Source: Pimelobacter simplex
Lineage (GTDB): Bacteria > Actinomycetota > Actinomycetes > Propionibacteriales > Nocardioidaceae
DNA: 64,000 bases
Direction of reading: 5' to 3'
NCBI RefSeq assembly: GCF_900114845.1
Contig: NZ_FOUK01000006.1
Coordinates: 258,048-322,047 of the forward strand
Part shown: piece after piece, positions 1 through 7,189 of the stretch
Layout: each line of letters starts with the position of its first letter
Numbering within the stretch: the stretch's first letter is position 1
Translations under genes and position numbers: made by a program
The notes under the pieces: model-generated
Seen by the model: the letters and a program-made list of their open reading frames with translations, nothing else
What the model was told of the DNA's origin: nothing
Database searches by the model: none

Positions 1-1
1 G

Positions 2-778
2 CCGACGTACTTCTCGGCGGTGCCGACGATCTACAGCCACCTCGTCGCGCTGCCTGCCGAGGTCACCGCCGACGTGAGCTCGGTGCGGTTCGCGATCTGC
101 GGCGCGGCCCCCGCGCCGCCCGAGCTGTTCGCGGCCGCCGAGGAGAGGTTCGGCTTCCCCCTCGTCGAGGGCTACGGCCTCTCCGAGGGCACCTGCGCGT
201 CGACCTGCAATCCCGTCGACGGCGTCCGCAAGCCGGGCACCGTCGGTCCCGCGCTGCCGGGCCAGGTCGTCGCGATCATGGCGCCCGACGGCACGCTGCT
301 CGGCGCCGGCGAGCGCGGCGAGGTCGTCGTCAAGGGCGACAACGTGATGCGCGGCTACCTTCGCCGTCCCGAGGCCACGGCCGAGGCGCTCGGCGACGGA
401 TGGCTCCACACCGGCGACGTCGGGATCCTCGACGACGACGGCTACCTGCGCATCGTCGACCGGATCAAGGACATGATCATCCGCGGCGGCGAGAACATCT
501 ACCCCAAGGAGATCGAGAACGTCCTGCACGGCGGGGCGGGCGTCCTGGAGGCCGCCGTCGTCGGCGCCCCCGACCCTCTGTACGGCGAGGTGCCGGCCGC
601 CTTCGTCTCCGCCCGCCCGGGCGCCGAGATCGACGTCGACGCGCTTCTCGCGCGGTGCCGCGAGGAGCTGACCAAGATCAAGGTCCCCGTCGCCGTGCAC
701 GTGCTCGACGTGCTCCCCAAGAACCCCGTCGGGAAGATCGACAAGCCCGCGCTGCGGGCCCGAGTCGCAGGAGCGTGA
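2..778 (+). CDS. Acyl-CoA synthetase (AMP-binding), C-terminal part; 5' end outside window
   Basis: This is the C-terminal half of an adenylate-forming acyl-CoA synthetase, which activates a carboxylic acid with ATP and transfers it to CoA in the cytoplasm. The reading frame is open to the left edge (PTYFSAVPTIYSHL), so the gene is truncated by the window and a GTG at 20 is not its start. Visible family motifs are VEGYGLSEGT, DGWLHTGDVG, the hinge region RIKDMIIRGGENIYPKEIE, and the C-terminal catalytic lysine in KNPVGKIDK. The substrate cannot be read from the sequence. It ends 1 bp before the DUF3556 gene, so the two are probably in one operon that also holds the FAD oxidoreductase, suggesting lipid or steroid metabolism (inference). 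Confidence 0.9.
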   Translation, partial: PTYFSAVPTIYSHLVALPAEVTADVSSVRFAICGAAPAPPELFAAAEERFGFPLVEGYGLSEGTCASTCNPVDGVRKPGTVGPALPGQVVAIMAPDGTLLGAGERGEVVVKGDNVMRGYLRRPEATAEALGDGWLHTGDVGILDDDGYLRIVDRIKDMIIRGGENIYPKEIENVLHGGAGVLEAAVVGAPDPLYGEVPAAFVSARPGAEIDVDALLARCREELTKIKVPVAVHVLDVLPKNPVGKIDKPALRARVAGA

Positions 779-779
779 C

Positions 780-2636
780 ATGGGATTCCTCAAGCCCGCA
801 CCGGAGCCGATGCCGCCGGCCGAGTTCCTCGTGCTCCCCCTCCGGGAGCGGATCCGGGTGCTCAGCACCAACTGGGTGACCGCGGGCTTCAACACGCCCC
901 GGATGCTGCACGTCGTCTACATCCTCAAGATGCTGGGCCTCTACTTCGCGGTGGGCCTGGCCATCACGTCGGCGACGACCGACCACGTCGCGTTCACCGA
1001 CCCGGGCACGTGGTTCGACAACGTCGTCGTCTACCAGAAGCTCGCGATCTGGCTGATGCTGCTCGAGGTGATCGGGCTCGGCGGCGCGTTCGGCCCGCTG
1101 TGCGGGCACTTCGTCCCGATGCTCGGCAACATCCGCTACTGGCTGCGGCCGGGGACGATCCGGATGGCCCCCTGGGGGCGGCACGTCCCGCTGACCGGGG
1201 GCGACGAGCGGACGATCGCCGACGTCCTGCTGTACGTCGCCGTGCTGGCCAGCCTCTGCTACCCCCTCCTCGTGCACGCCGACCCGGTGCCGCTGCTGCC
1301 CGCGGGCACCGGCCCGCAGGAGCTCGTCCCTCCGCTCGCGTTCGTCCCGATCCTGGTGACGATGCCGCTGATGGGCCTGCGCGACAAGGTCGTCTTCCTG
1401 GCGGCACGCTCGGAGCAGTACCTCCCGGTCATGCTGTTCTCCGCGACCTTCGGCGCGATCGTGCTCGCCGACGGCGCCTCGGCGGCCGACTTCGTCAACC
1501 TGGTCGTCGCGTTCAAGATCATCATCTGCGTGGTCTGGATCGGCGCCGGCGTCTCCAAGCTCGGCGAGCACTTCATCAACGTCGTCCCGCCGATGGTGTC
1601 CAACAGCCCGGGCCAGCTCGACGTCGTCAAGCGGCTGCACTACCGCAACGCCCCCGACGACATCCGCCCCAGCCGGCTGGCGTGGTTCATGGCGCACGTG
1701 GGCGGTACGACGGTCGAGATCATCATCCCGGTCGTGCTGCTCCTGACGACCAACGACACGATCGCGCTGCTCGGCGCCGTCGCGATGCTCGTCTTCCACG
1801 TCTACATCACCTCGACGTTCCCCCTCGCCGTCCCGCTGGAGTGGAACGTCTACTTCGGGTACATCGCGATCGTGCTCTGGGCCGGCCTCGGCGACGGCTT
1901 CCACGCATCGACGTACAACATCTGGGAGTTCTCCGAGCCCCTGCTGCTGATCCCGGTCTTCGCGCTGCTGCTGTTCGGGCCCGTCCTCGGCAACCTGCGC
2001 CCGGACCTCGTCTCGTTCCTCCCCTCGATGCGCCAGTACGCCGGCAACTGGGCCTCCGCGGTGTGGACCATGCGCCCGGGCATCGAGGAGCGGTTCAACG
2101 AGCTGCCGCTGGTGGAGAACCAGGTCGACCAGCTGCAGCGGATGCAGCCGATGCCCTACGCCGCCGACGAGGCGGAGATGACGATCCAGAAGGCGCTCGC
2201 CTGGCGCTCGATGCACAGCCAGGGGCGCGGCCTGTTCTCGGTGCTCTACGAGCACCTCGACGACATCGAGACCCGGGCGGTGCGCGAGGGCGAGTTCGTC
2301 TGCAACACCGTCGTGGGCTGGAACTTCGGCGACGGCCACCTCCACGACGAGCGCCTGGTCGCGGCGATCCAGAAGCGGCTCCAGCTGGCGCCGGGCGACC
2401 TCGTCGTCGCGTACTGCGAGTCGCAGGCGACGCCCTGGCGCACCTCGCGGCCGCAGGAGTACCGGGTCATCGACGCCGCGCTCGGCGTCGTCGAGCGCGG
2501 CACCTGGGACGTGCGCGACTGCGTCCGGGAGCAGCCGTGGCTGCCCAACGGCCCGGTTCCGCTCCAGGTCACCTGGACGGCGGAGGGCTACCGTCGGCAG
2601 AGCACCCTCACCGACGGGAAGGACCCCGTGTCGTGA
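780..2636 (+). CDS. DUF3556 multi-pass membrane protein
   Basis: A 618-residue integral membrane protein that resembles the actinobacterial DUF3556 family, whose function is not established. There are long hydrophobic stretches between roughly residues 45 and 400 (for example around LLYVAVLASLCYPLL and IALLGAVAMLVFHVYIT) followed by a soluble C-terminal region of about 200 residues rich in charged and aromatic residues. The ATG at 780 follows the acyl-CoA synthetase stop by 1 bp, and its own stop overlaps the next gene's GTG start by 4 bp, so all three should be co-translated. The neighbours suggest a link to fatty-acyl or polyketide-like lipids, but that is context only. Confidence 0.8.
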   Translation: MGFLKPAPEPMPPAEFLVLPLRERIRVLSTNWVTAGFNTPRMLHVVYILKMLGLYFAVGLAITSATTDHVAFTDPGTWFDNVVVYQKLAIWLMLLEVIGLGGAFGPLCGHFVPMLGNIRYWLRPGTIRMAPWGRHVPLTGGDERTIADVLLYVAVLASLCYPLLVHADPVPLLPAGTGPQELVPPLAFVPILVTMPLMGLRDKVVFLAARSEQYLPVMLFSATFGAIVLADGASAADFVNLVVAFKIIICVVWIGAGVSKLGEHFINVVPPMVSNSPGQLDVVKRLHYRNAPDDIRPSRLAWFMAHVGGTTVEIIIPVVLLLTTNDTIALLGAVAMLVFHVYITSTFPLAVPLEWNVYFGYIAIVLWAGLGDGFHASTYNIWEFSEPLLLIPVFALLLFGPVLGNLRPDLVSFLPSMRQYAGNWASAVWTMRPGIEERFNELPLVENQVDQLQRMQPMPYAADEAEMTIQKALAWRSMHSQGRGLFSVLYEHLDDIETRAVREGEFVCNTVVGWNFGDGHLHDERLVAAIQKRLQLAPGDLVVAYCESQATPWRTSRPQEYRVIDAALGVVERGTWDVRDCVREQPWLPNGPVPLQVTWTAEGYRRQSTLTDGKDPVS

Positions 2637-4066
2637 CCACCGCCGTCGTCGTCGGCAGCGGTCCCAACGGGCTGGCCGGGGCGATCCGGCTCGCCCAGGC
2701 CGGGCTGTCGGTGACCGTCCTCGAGGCGCACGAGCGCCCCGGGGGCGGCACCCGGACCAGCGAGCTCACGCTGCCCGGCCTGCTCCACGACGACTGCGCC
2801 GCCTTCCACCCGACCGGCGTCGCCTCCCCCTACTTCCGCTCGCTCGGGCTCGAGGACCACGGCCTGCGCTGGCGGTGGCCCGAGATCGACCTCGCCCATC
2901 CCCTGGACGACGGCCGCGCGGGCTACGCCACCCGCTCGCTCGCCGCGTCCGCCACGGCGTCGCTGGGCCCGGACGCCGCCCGCTGGCAGCGGGTCTTCGA
3001 GCCGATGGTGCGCCACTTCGACGACCTGGTCGACGAGCTGTTCCAGCCGCTCACGCACGTGCCCCGCCACCCGATCACGCTCGGCCGGTTCGGCACGAAG
3101 GCGCTGCTGCCCGCGACCTGGACGACGGCCCGCTTCCGCGACGACCCCGCCCGGGCGCTGTTCTCCGGCGTCGCCGCCCACGTCTTCGGGCGGCTCGACA
3201 CGCCCCTGTCCGGCTCGGTGGGCCTGATGCTGGGCGCCGCCGCCCACGCCGTCGGCTGGCCGGTCGCCGAGGGCGGCACCCAGTCGATCACCCGGGCCCT
3301 GCTGTCGGTGCTGACCTCGCTCGGGGGCCGGGTCGAGACGGGCGTCCGGGTGACCTCGCTCGACCACCTGCGCGACCTGACCGGCGGCCCGGCACCGGAC
3401 GTCGCCCTGCTCGACACGGCGCCGGCCGGCGTCCTCGCCCTCGCCGGCGACCGGCTGCCGCCCCGGGTGCGCCGGGCGCTCTCGCGCTACACCTACGGTC
3501 CGGCGGCGTTCAAGGTCGACCTCGCGGTCGAGGGCGGCATTCCCTGGACCAACGAGGCCTGCCGCCGGGCCGGCACCCTCCACCTCGGCGGGACCGCCGA
3601 GGAGGTCGCCGCCACCGAGGCCCGCACCGCCCGCGGCAGCATGCCGGAGCGGCCGTTCGTGCTGCTCGGCCAGCAGTACCTCGCCGACCCGTCCCGCTCG
3701 CGCGGCGACGTGCACCCGGTCTACGCCTACGCCCACGTCCCCCACGGCTACGACGGCGACGCCACCGCCGCGGTCCTCGGGCAGATCGAGCGGTTCGCGC
3801 CCGGCTTCCGCGAGCGCGTCCTCGCGACAGCGACCCGGGGCCCCGCCGCGCTCGAGGCCTCCAACGCCAACTACGTCGGCGGCGACATCAGCTCCGGCGC
3901 CAACACCGCGCGGCAGGTCGCCTTCCGGCCGCGGATCGCGCTCTCCCCCTACGCGCTGGGCATCCCGGGCGTCTACCTGTGCTCGTCGGCCACGCCGCCC
4001 GGCGCCGGCGTGCACGGCATGGGCGGCTTCCACGCGGCCGAGGCGGCGCTCGCGCGGCTCAGGTAG
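2633..4066 (+). CDS. FAD-dependent oxidoreductase, phytoene-desaturase-like
   Basis: A 477-residue flavoprotein of the NAD(P)/FAD-dependent, phytoene-dehydrogenase-like group (COG1233 type). The dinucleotide-binding fold is at the N-terminus: VVVGSGPNGLAGAIRLA followed by the acidic end of strand 2 in TVLEAHERPGGGTR. The C-terminus carries the second FAD-contact segment near GIPGVYLCSSATPPGAGVHG. The GTG at 2633 is chosen because it overlaps the upstream stop by 4 bp and directly precedes the Rossmann motif; the frame is open far upstream only because of high GC. It likely oxidises a hydrophobic substrate, but I cannot say which. The stop codon lies inside a 9-bp tandem repeat. Confidence 0.85.
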   Translation: MTTAVVVGSGPNGLAGAIRLAQAGLSVTVLEAHERPGGGTRTSELTLPGLLHDDCAAFHPTGVASPYFRSLGLEDHGLRWRWPEIDLAHPLDDGRAGYATRSLAASATASLGPDAARWQRVFEPMVRHFDDLVDELFQPLTHVPRHPITLGRFGTKALLPATWTTARFRDDPARALFSGVAAHVFGRLDTPLSGSVGLMLGAAAHAVGWPVAEGGTQSITRALLSVLTSLGGRVETGVRVTSLDHLRDLTGGPAPDVALLDTAPAGVLALAGDRLPPRVRRALSRYTYGPAAFKVDLAVEGGIPWTNEACRRAGTLHLGGTAEEVAATEARTARGSMPERPFVLLGQQYLADPSRSRGDVHPVYAYAHVPHGYDGDATAAVLGQIERFAPGFRERVLATATRGPAALEASNANYVGGDISSGANTARQVAFRPRIALSPYALGIPGVYLCSSATPPGAGVHGMGGFHAAEAALARLR

Positions 4067-4098
4067 CCCAGGTAGCTCAGGTGGCTCAGGTGGCTCAG
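4057..4098. repeat. 9-bp tandem repeat across the convergent gene ends
   Basis: About 4.7 copies of a 9-bp unit, GCTCAGGTG or its variant GCTCAGGTA, run without gaps. The stop codon of the FAD oxidoreductase (TAG, 4064-4066) is created by the A variant followed by GCC, and the miaA stop codon on the other strand (4095-4097) is also inside the array. The unit is a multiple of three, so gain or loss of a copy would keep frame. Confidence 0.9.
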
Positions 4099-5045
4099 CC
4101 CGCCGCGACGGCGCGGACCACGGCGAGCGCCTTCGCGACGCGGTCCGGGTCGTCGTACCCGAGCCAGGTGATGCGGGGGTCGTTGCGCCACCAGGCCATC
4201 TGCCGGCGGGCGAACTGCCGGGTGGCGACGACGGTCCTGTCGATGGCCTCGTCGACCGACATCTCGCCGGCGAGCACCGCCGTCGCCTGGCGGTAGCCGA
4301 TCGCCAGGGCAGCCGTCCGGCCCTCGGCCAGTCCCTCGGCGAGCAGCCGCTCGACCTCGGCGACCAGGCCGTCGTCGAACATCGCCCGCACCCGCAGCGC
4401 GATCCGCTCCTCGAGCACGTCGCGGTCGATCGTGACGCCGAGCTGGACGGTGTGCGGGTCGGCGTACTCCTGGACGGGGAGGTTCGCGCTGAACGGCTCG
4501 CCGGTGATCTCGATGACCTCGAGCGCCCGGACGACGCGACGCCCGTTCTCGACCTCGATCCGCTCGGCGGCCTGGGGGTCGAGCGTCCGCAGCCGGGCGT
4601 GGAGGGCGGCGCTGCCGACCTCGCCGAGCTCGGCCTCGAGCCGCGCGCGGACCGCCGGGTCGGTGCCGGGGAACTCGAAGCGGTCGAGGATCGCCCGCGT
4701 GTAGAGCGCCGATCCCCCCACCAGGACCGGCGTCGCACCTCGCGCGCGCAGGGCGGCGATCGCCGTCCGCGCCCAGCCCTGGAACTCCGCGACGGTCGCC
4801 GGGTCGCGGACCTGGAGGGTGTCGAGGAGGTGGTGCGGGATGCCGCGCCGCTCGGCGAGCGGGAGCTTCGCCGTCCCGATGTCCATGCCGCGGTAGACCT
4901 GCATCGCGTCGGTGTTGACGATCTCTCCCCCCAGCGCCTCGGCGAGGTCGAGGGAGAGCGCGGTCTTGCCGCTGGCCGTGGGGCCGACGATCGCCACGAT
5001 CGGGACCGCGGAGGGGTCCGCGGGCGCGGTCGGTCGCTTCGGCAT
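4095..5045 (-). CDS. miaA: tRNA dimethylallyltransferase MiaA
   Basis: MiaA transfers a dimethylallyl group from DMAPP to N6 of A37 in tRNAs reading UNN codons. The 316-residue protein has the P-loop VGPTASGKT near residue 20, followed by NTDAMQVYRGMDIGTAKL, the family's substrate-binding segment, and a C-terminal TRQFARRQMAWWRN stretch contacting tRNA. Length matches the family. I chose the ATG at 5045 (MPKRPTAPAD) rather than the longer open frame because everything upstream has no family similarity and would overlap the divergent small gene. MiaB, the next enzyme for the same base, is encoded 2 kb away. Convergent with the FAD oxidoreductase. Confidence 0.95.
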   Translation of the reverse strand: MPKRPTAPADPSAVPIVAIVGPTASGKTALSLDLAEALGGEIVNTDAMQVYRGMDIGTAKLPLAERRGIPHHLLDTLQVRDPATVAEFQGWARTAIAALRARGATPVLVGGSALYTRAILDRFEFPGTDPAVRARLEAELGEVGSAALHARLRTLDPQAAERIEVENGRRVVRALEVIEITGEPFSANLPVQEYADPHTVQLGVTIDRDVLEERIALRVRAMFDDGLVAEVERLLAEGLAEGRTAALAIGYRQATAVLAGEMSVDEAIDRTVVATRQFARRQMAWWRNDPRITWLGYDDPDRVAKALAVVRAVAAG

Positions 5046-5106
5046 GGGATTAGTGTGGCAATGACCCGTACAGCGGCCTCCTCGGGCCGGACGCAAGGAG
5101 TAGGTC

Positions 5107-5361
5107 ATGGGATTCATCGACAAGCTGAAGGGCGCCAAGGACACCGTCACCGAGAAGGTGGGCGACGCGGTCGACAAGCATGGCGACAAGATCGAGTCGG
5201 GCCTCGAGAAGGCGGCGGACTTCGTCGACGACAAGACCAAGGGCAAGTACCACGACAAGATCGAGTCGGCCACCGACAAGGCCAAGGACGCGCTCGGCAA
5301 GCGCGGCGACGGCGAGGGCGACGGCGGCACCACCGGCACCGGCGACGACACCTCCGTGTGA
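5107..5361 (+). CDS. Small MT0933/Rv0909-like antitoxin-family protein (copy 1)
   Basis: An 84-residue, highly charged protein starting MGFIDKLKGAKDTVTEKVG and built of repeated lysine/aspartate-rich amphipathic segments (DAVDKHGDK, DDKTKGKYHDKIES). This is the pattern of the mycobacterial MT0933/Rv0909-like family, some members of which are described as antitoxins paired with an SRPBCC-fold toxin. No SRPBCC-like or other toxin gene is next to it, so the antitoxin label should be read as family resemblance only. A strong ribosome-binding site, AAGGAG (5095-5100), precedes the ATG. The last 20 residues are Gly/Asp/Thr-rich. A paralogue follows about 70 bp downstream. Confidence 0.75.
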   Translation: MGFIDKLKGAKDTVTEKVGDAVDKHGDKIESGLEKAADFVDDKTKGKYHDKIESATDKAKDALGKRGDGEGDGGTTGTGDDTSV

Positions 5362-5430
5362 GGTCGATCCTCTAGGGTGACCTCGGTGGCTCAGGTCGGG
5401 TCGCCGGACACTCACCTCTGGGGGTTTCTC

Positions 5431-5634
5431 GTGGGCTTTCTCGATGACGCCAAGGACAAGCTGACCGACGCCGTCGACCAGCACGGCGACAAGATCGGCG
5501 ACGCGGTCGACAAGGCCGCCGACTTCGCCTCCGACAAGACCGGCGGCAAGTTCGACGACAAGATCGACGCGGGCGTCGACAAGGCGAAGGACGCGCTCGA
5601 CGGCCTCGACGGCAAGAACGACGACATCAGCTGA
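5431..5634 (+). CDS. Small MT0933/Rv0909-like antitoxin-family protein (copy 2)
   Basis: A 67-residue paralogue of the preceding gene: MGFLDDAKDKLTDAVDQHG, then the same DKAADFASDKTGGKFDDKID core. The GTG at 5431 is chosen because it aligns exactly with the ATG of the first copy and has a run of G's upstream; an in-frame ATG at 5377 would add 18 residues with no counterpart. Between the copies a short inverted repeat, GAGGTC and GACCTC (5360-5384), encloses TAGGGT. No toxin gene is adjacent. The two genes look like an old tandem duplication, since the proteins share the core but differ in tail length. Confidence 0.7.
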   Translation: MGFLDDAKDKLTDAVDQHGDKIGDAVDKAADFASDKTGGKFDDKIDAGVDKAKDALDGLDGKNDDIS

Positions 5635-5663
5635 CCTCGCAGATCGACAGGAAGAGCACCTCG

Positions 5664-6152
5664 GTGACCGTTTCGGACCCCGTGACCGGGAAGACCCGGT
5701 TCGTCGTGGTCCCCGCCTCCTACGTCTTCCTCCTTCGTGAGGGCGCAGCCGGCGCGGACACCGAGGTGCTCCTCCAGCTGCGCCAGAGCACCGGCTACAT
5801 GGACGGCCACTGGGCCGCCGCCGCGGCCGGCCACGTCGAGCGCGGCGAGACCGCCGAGGCCGCCGCCCGCCGCGAGGCGCTCGAGGAGGTCGGGGTCACC
5901 GACCTCGCTCTCACGTTCGCCACGGCGATGCAGCGCACGGCGCACGACCTGCCGATCGACGAGCGCATCGACTTCTTCTTCACCGCGCGCTCCTGGTCCG
6001 GCGAGCCTCGCATCGTCGAGCCCGCCAAGTGCGCGGACCTGCGGTGGTTCCCGCTGTCCGCGCTGCCCGACCCGGTGGTCCCCCACGAGGCGGTCGTCCT
6101 GGCCGGGCTGCGCGCCGGCGACCTGCCGGGTCTGACCCAGCACGGCTTCTGA
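5664..6152 (+). CDS. Nudix hydrolase
   Basis: A 162-residue Nudix-superfamily hydrolase, expected to cleave a nucleoside diphosphate linked to some other moiety using Mg2+. The Nudix box is complete around residues 56-78: GHVERGETAEAAARRE followed by ALEEVGV, fitting Gx5Ex7REUxEExGU. Upstream, residues 35-55 read LQLRQSTGYMDGHWAAAAA, a form seen in Nudix proteins that act on sugar- or nucleotide-like substrates; the substrate is unknown. The start is a GTG at 5664, 29 bp after the previous small gene, with GGAAGAG upstream as a ribosome-binding site. It may be co-transcribed with the small paralogues. Confidence 0.9.
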   Translation: MTVSDPVTGKTRFVVVPASYVFLLREGAAGADTEVLLQLRQSTGYMDGHWAAAAAGHVERGETAEAAARREALEEVGVTDLALTFATAMQRTAHDLPIDERIDFFFTARSWSGEPRIVEPAKCADLRWFPLSALPDPVVPHEAVVLAGLRAGDLPGLTQHGF

Positions 6153-6214
6153 CACCGACTGGGAAGACCGCGACTGGATACCACTCAGGTGAGGTGCTCC
6201 CAGAGAGGACAGTC

Positions 6215-6466
6215 ATGAACGACCAGCTGCCACCCCGGCCCGATCCCGTGACCGAGCCGCCCGAGCCGCCGCCCGGCGGCCCGCACCGCATCGAGGGCGT
6301 CGGGGGTGACGGGGTGAGCTCGACCGAGCCGCACGACCTCGATCCTCGCCTCAACCCGGCGACCGACCACGAGCTGCCGGCCGAGACCCTCACCGCCGAG
6401 GACACCGACACCGAGGCCACCAAGGGCAATCCCGAGGTGCCGCCGGAGCGGGAGTCACCCGCGTAG
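6215..6466 (+). CDS. Small acidic, proline-rich protein of unknown function
   Basis: An 83-residue hydrophilic protein, MNDQLPPRPDPVTEPPEPPP and so on, with about one in five residues proline, a strongly acidic balance, no Cys, and no hydrophobic segment. It is likely disordered. The ATG at 6215 is preceded by a good ribosome-binding site (GAGAGGA), which is the main reason to accept it over the longer open frame. It ends 12 bp inside the convergent peptidase E gene. Similar low-complexity acidic proteins occur at 29.85-30.15 kb. I cannot assign a role. Confidence 0.6.
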   Translation: MNDQLPPRPDPVTEPPEPPPGGPHRIEGVGGDGVSSTEPHDLDPRLNPATDHELPAETLTAEDTDTEATKGNPEVPPERESPA

Positions 6467-7189
6467 GAGGCGGGTCTCCAGACGGGTCTCGACGGCCCGG
6501 CCCCCGGCGTCCCTCTCGACGAGGTACGCCGCCTTGCCCGGTTCCTCGGTGAGCGCCTCGGCGAGCTCGGTGCCGCGGTAGAGCAGGCCCACGCCGTCGT
6601 CGGTCGCGTAGCCGGTGGGCAGCGTCCCGTCGGCGATGAGCTGCTGGAACAGCGGACGACGCTGCTCCTCGGAGTCGTAGTGCACGCCGTTGGAGTAGGG
6701 CACCAGGCCGAGGCCGTTGGTGATCGGGCGCAGGTCGGGGCCGAACGAGTCGGTGGTGCCGCCGCTGTGCCAGCAGATCGAGCCGGCCGAGACGCCGGTC
6801 AGCACGACGCCCGCCTGCCACGCCTCGCGCATGACCTCGCCGACGCCGTGCAGCTCCCACATCGCCAGCAGCCCCGCGACGCTGCCGCCCCACACCCAGA
6901 TGACGTCCTGGGCGAGCAGGTGCGCGCGGATGTCGGCCACGTTGGGCATCGTGAACAGCGAGAGGTGGTTGCCGTGGAAGCCCGCCTCCTGCGCCATGTC
7001 GTAGAAGTCGCGCAGCACCGCGGGCTGGTCGCCGCACGCCGTCGCGAGGAAGCAGACCCGCGGGGCCCGGCCGTCGACACCGGCCAGGTCGACGGCGTAC
7101 CGGGTCAGGGGGCCGACCGACCAGCGGCTGCGCGCACCCGGCACCACCCCGCCCGAGGTCGCGAGGATGGTCGGGGCGTCGGCCACCAT
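6455..7189 (-). CDS. Peptidase E (S51-type) / type 1 glutamine amidotransferase-like protein
   Basis: A 244-residue cytoplasmic protein of the peptidase S51 (peptidase E) family, whose characterised members cleave Asp-X dipeptides with a Ser-His-Glu type site in a class I glutamine amidotransferase fold. The nucleophile serine sits in GVSAGSICWHSGG near residue 120, and IWVWGGSVAGLLAMW lies just before it. The start ATG at 7189 shares its A with the stop codon of miaB (TGATG), so translation is probably coupled. I prefer this to a longer frame reaching 7297 that would lie inside miaB. Substrate is unproven; related proteins include cyanophycinases. Confidence 0.85.
   Translation of the reverse strand: MVADAPTILATSGGVVPGARSRWSVGPLTRYAVDLAGVDGRAPRVCFLATACGDQPAVLRDFYDMAQEAGFHGNHLSLFTMPNVADIRAHLLAQDVIWVWGGSVAGLLAMWELHGVGEVMREAWQAGVVLTGVSAGSICWHSGGTTDSFGPDLRPITNGLGLVPYSNGVHYDSEEQRRPLFQQLIADGTLPTGYATDDGVGLLYRGTELAEALTEEPGKAAYLVERDAGGRAVETRLETRLLRG

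Noticed and set aside
678..2345. A 555-codon open frame on the minus strand opposite the DUF3556 gene
   Set aside because: Asp/Glu/Arg/His-rich translation without domains is the typical shadow of a GC-rich gene on the other strand.
4057..4098. CRISPR-like array
   Set aside because: Repeats are 9 bp, contiguous, without spacers and partly coding.
5387..5412. CTCAGG near 5387 and 6185 as further FliA-type promoters
   Set aside because: No GCCGAT-like box at 14-16 bp downstream in either place.
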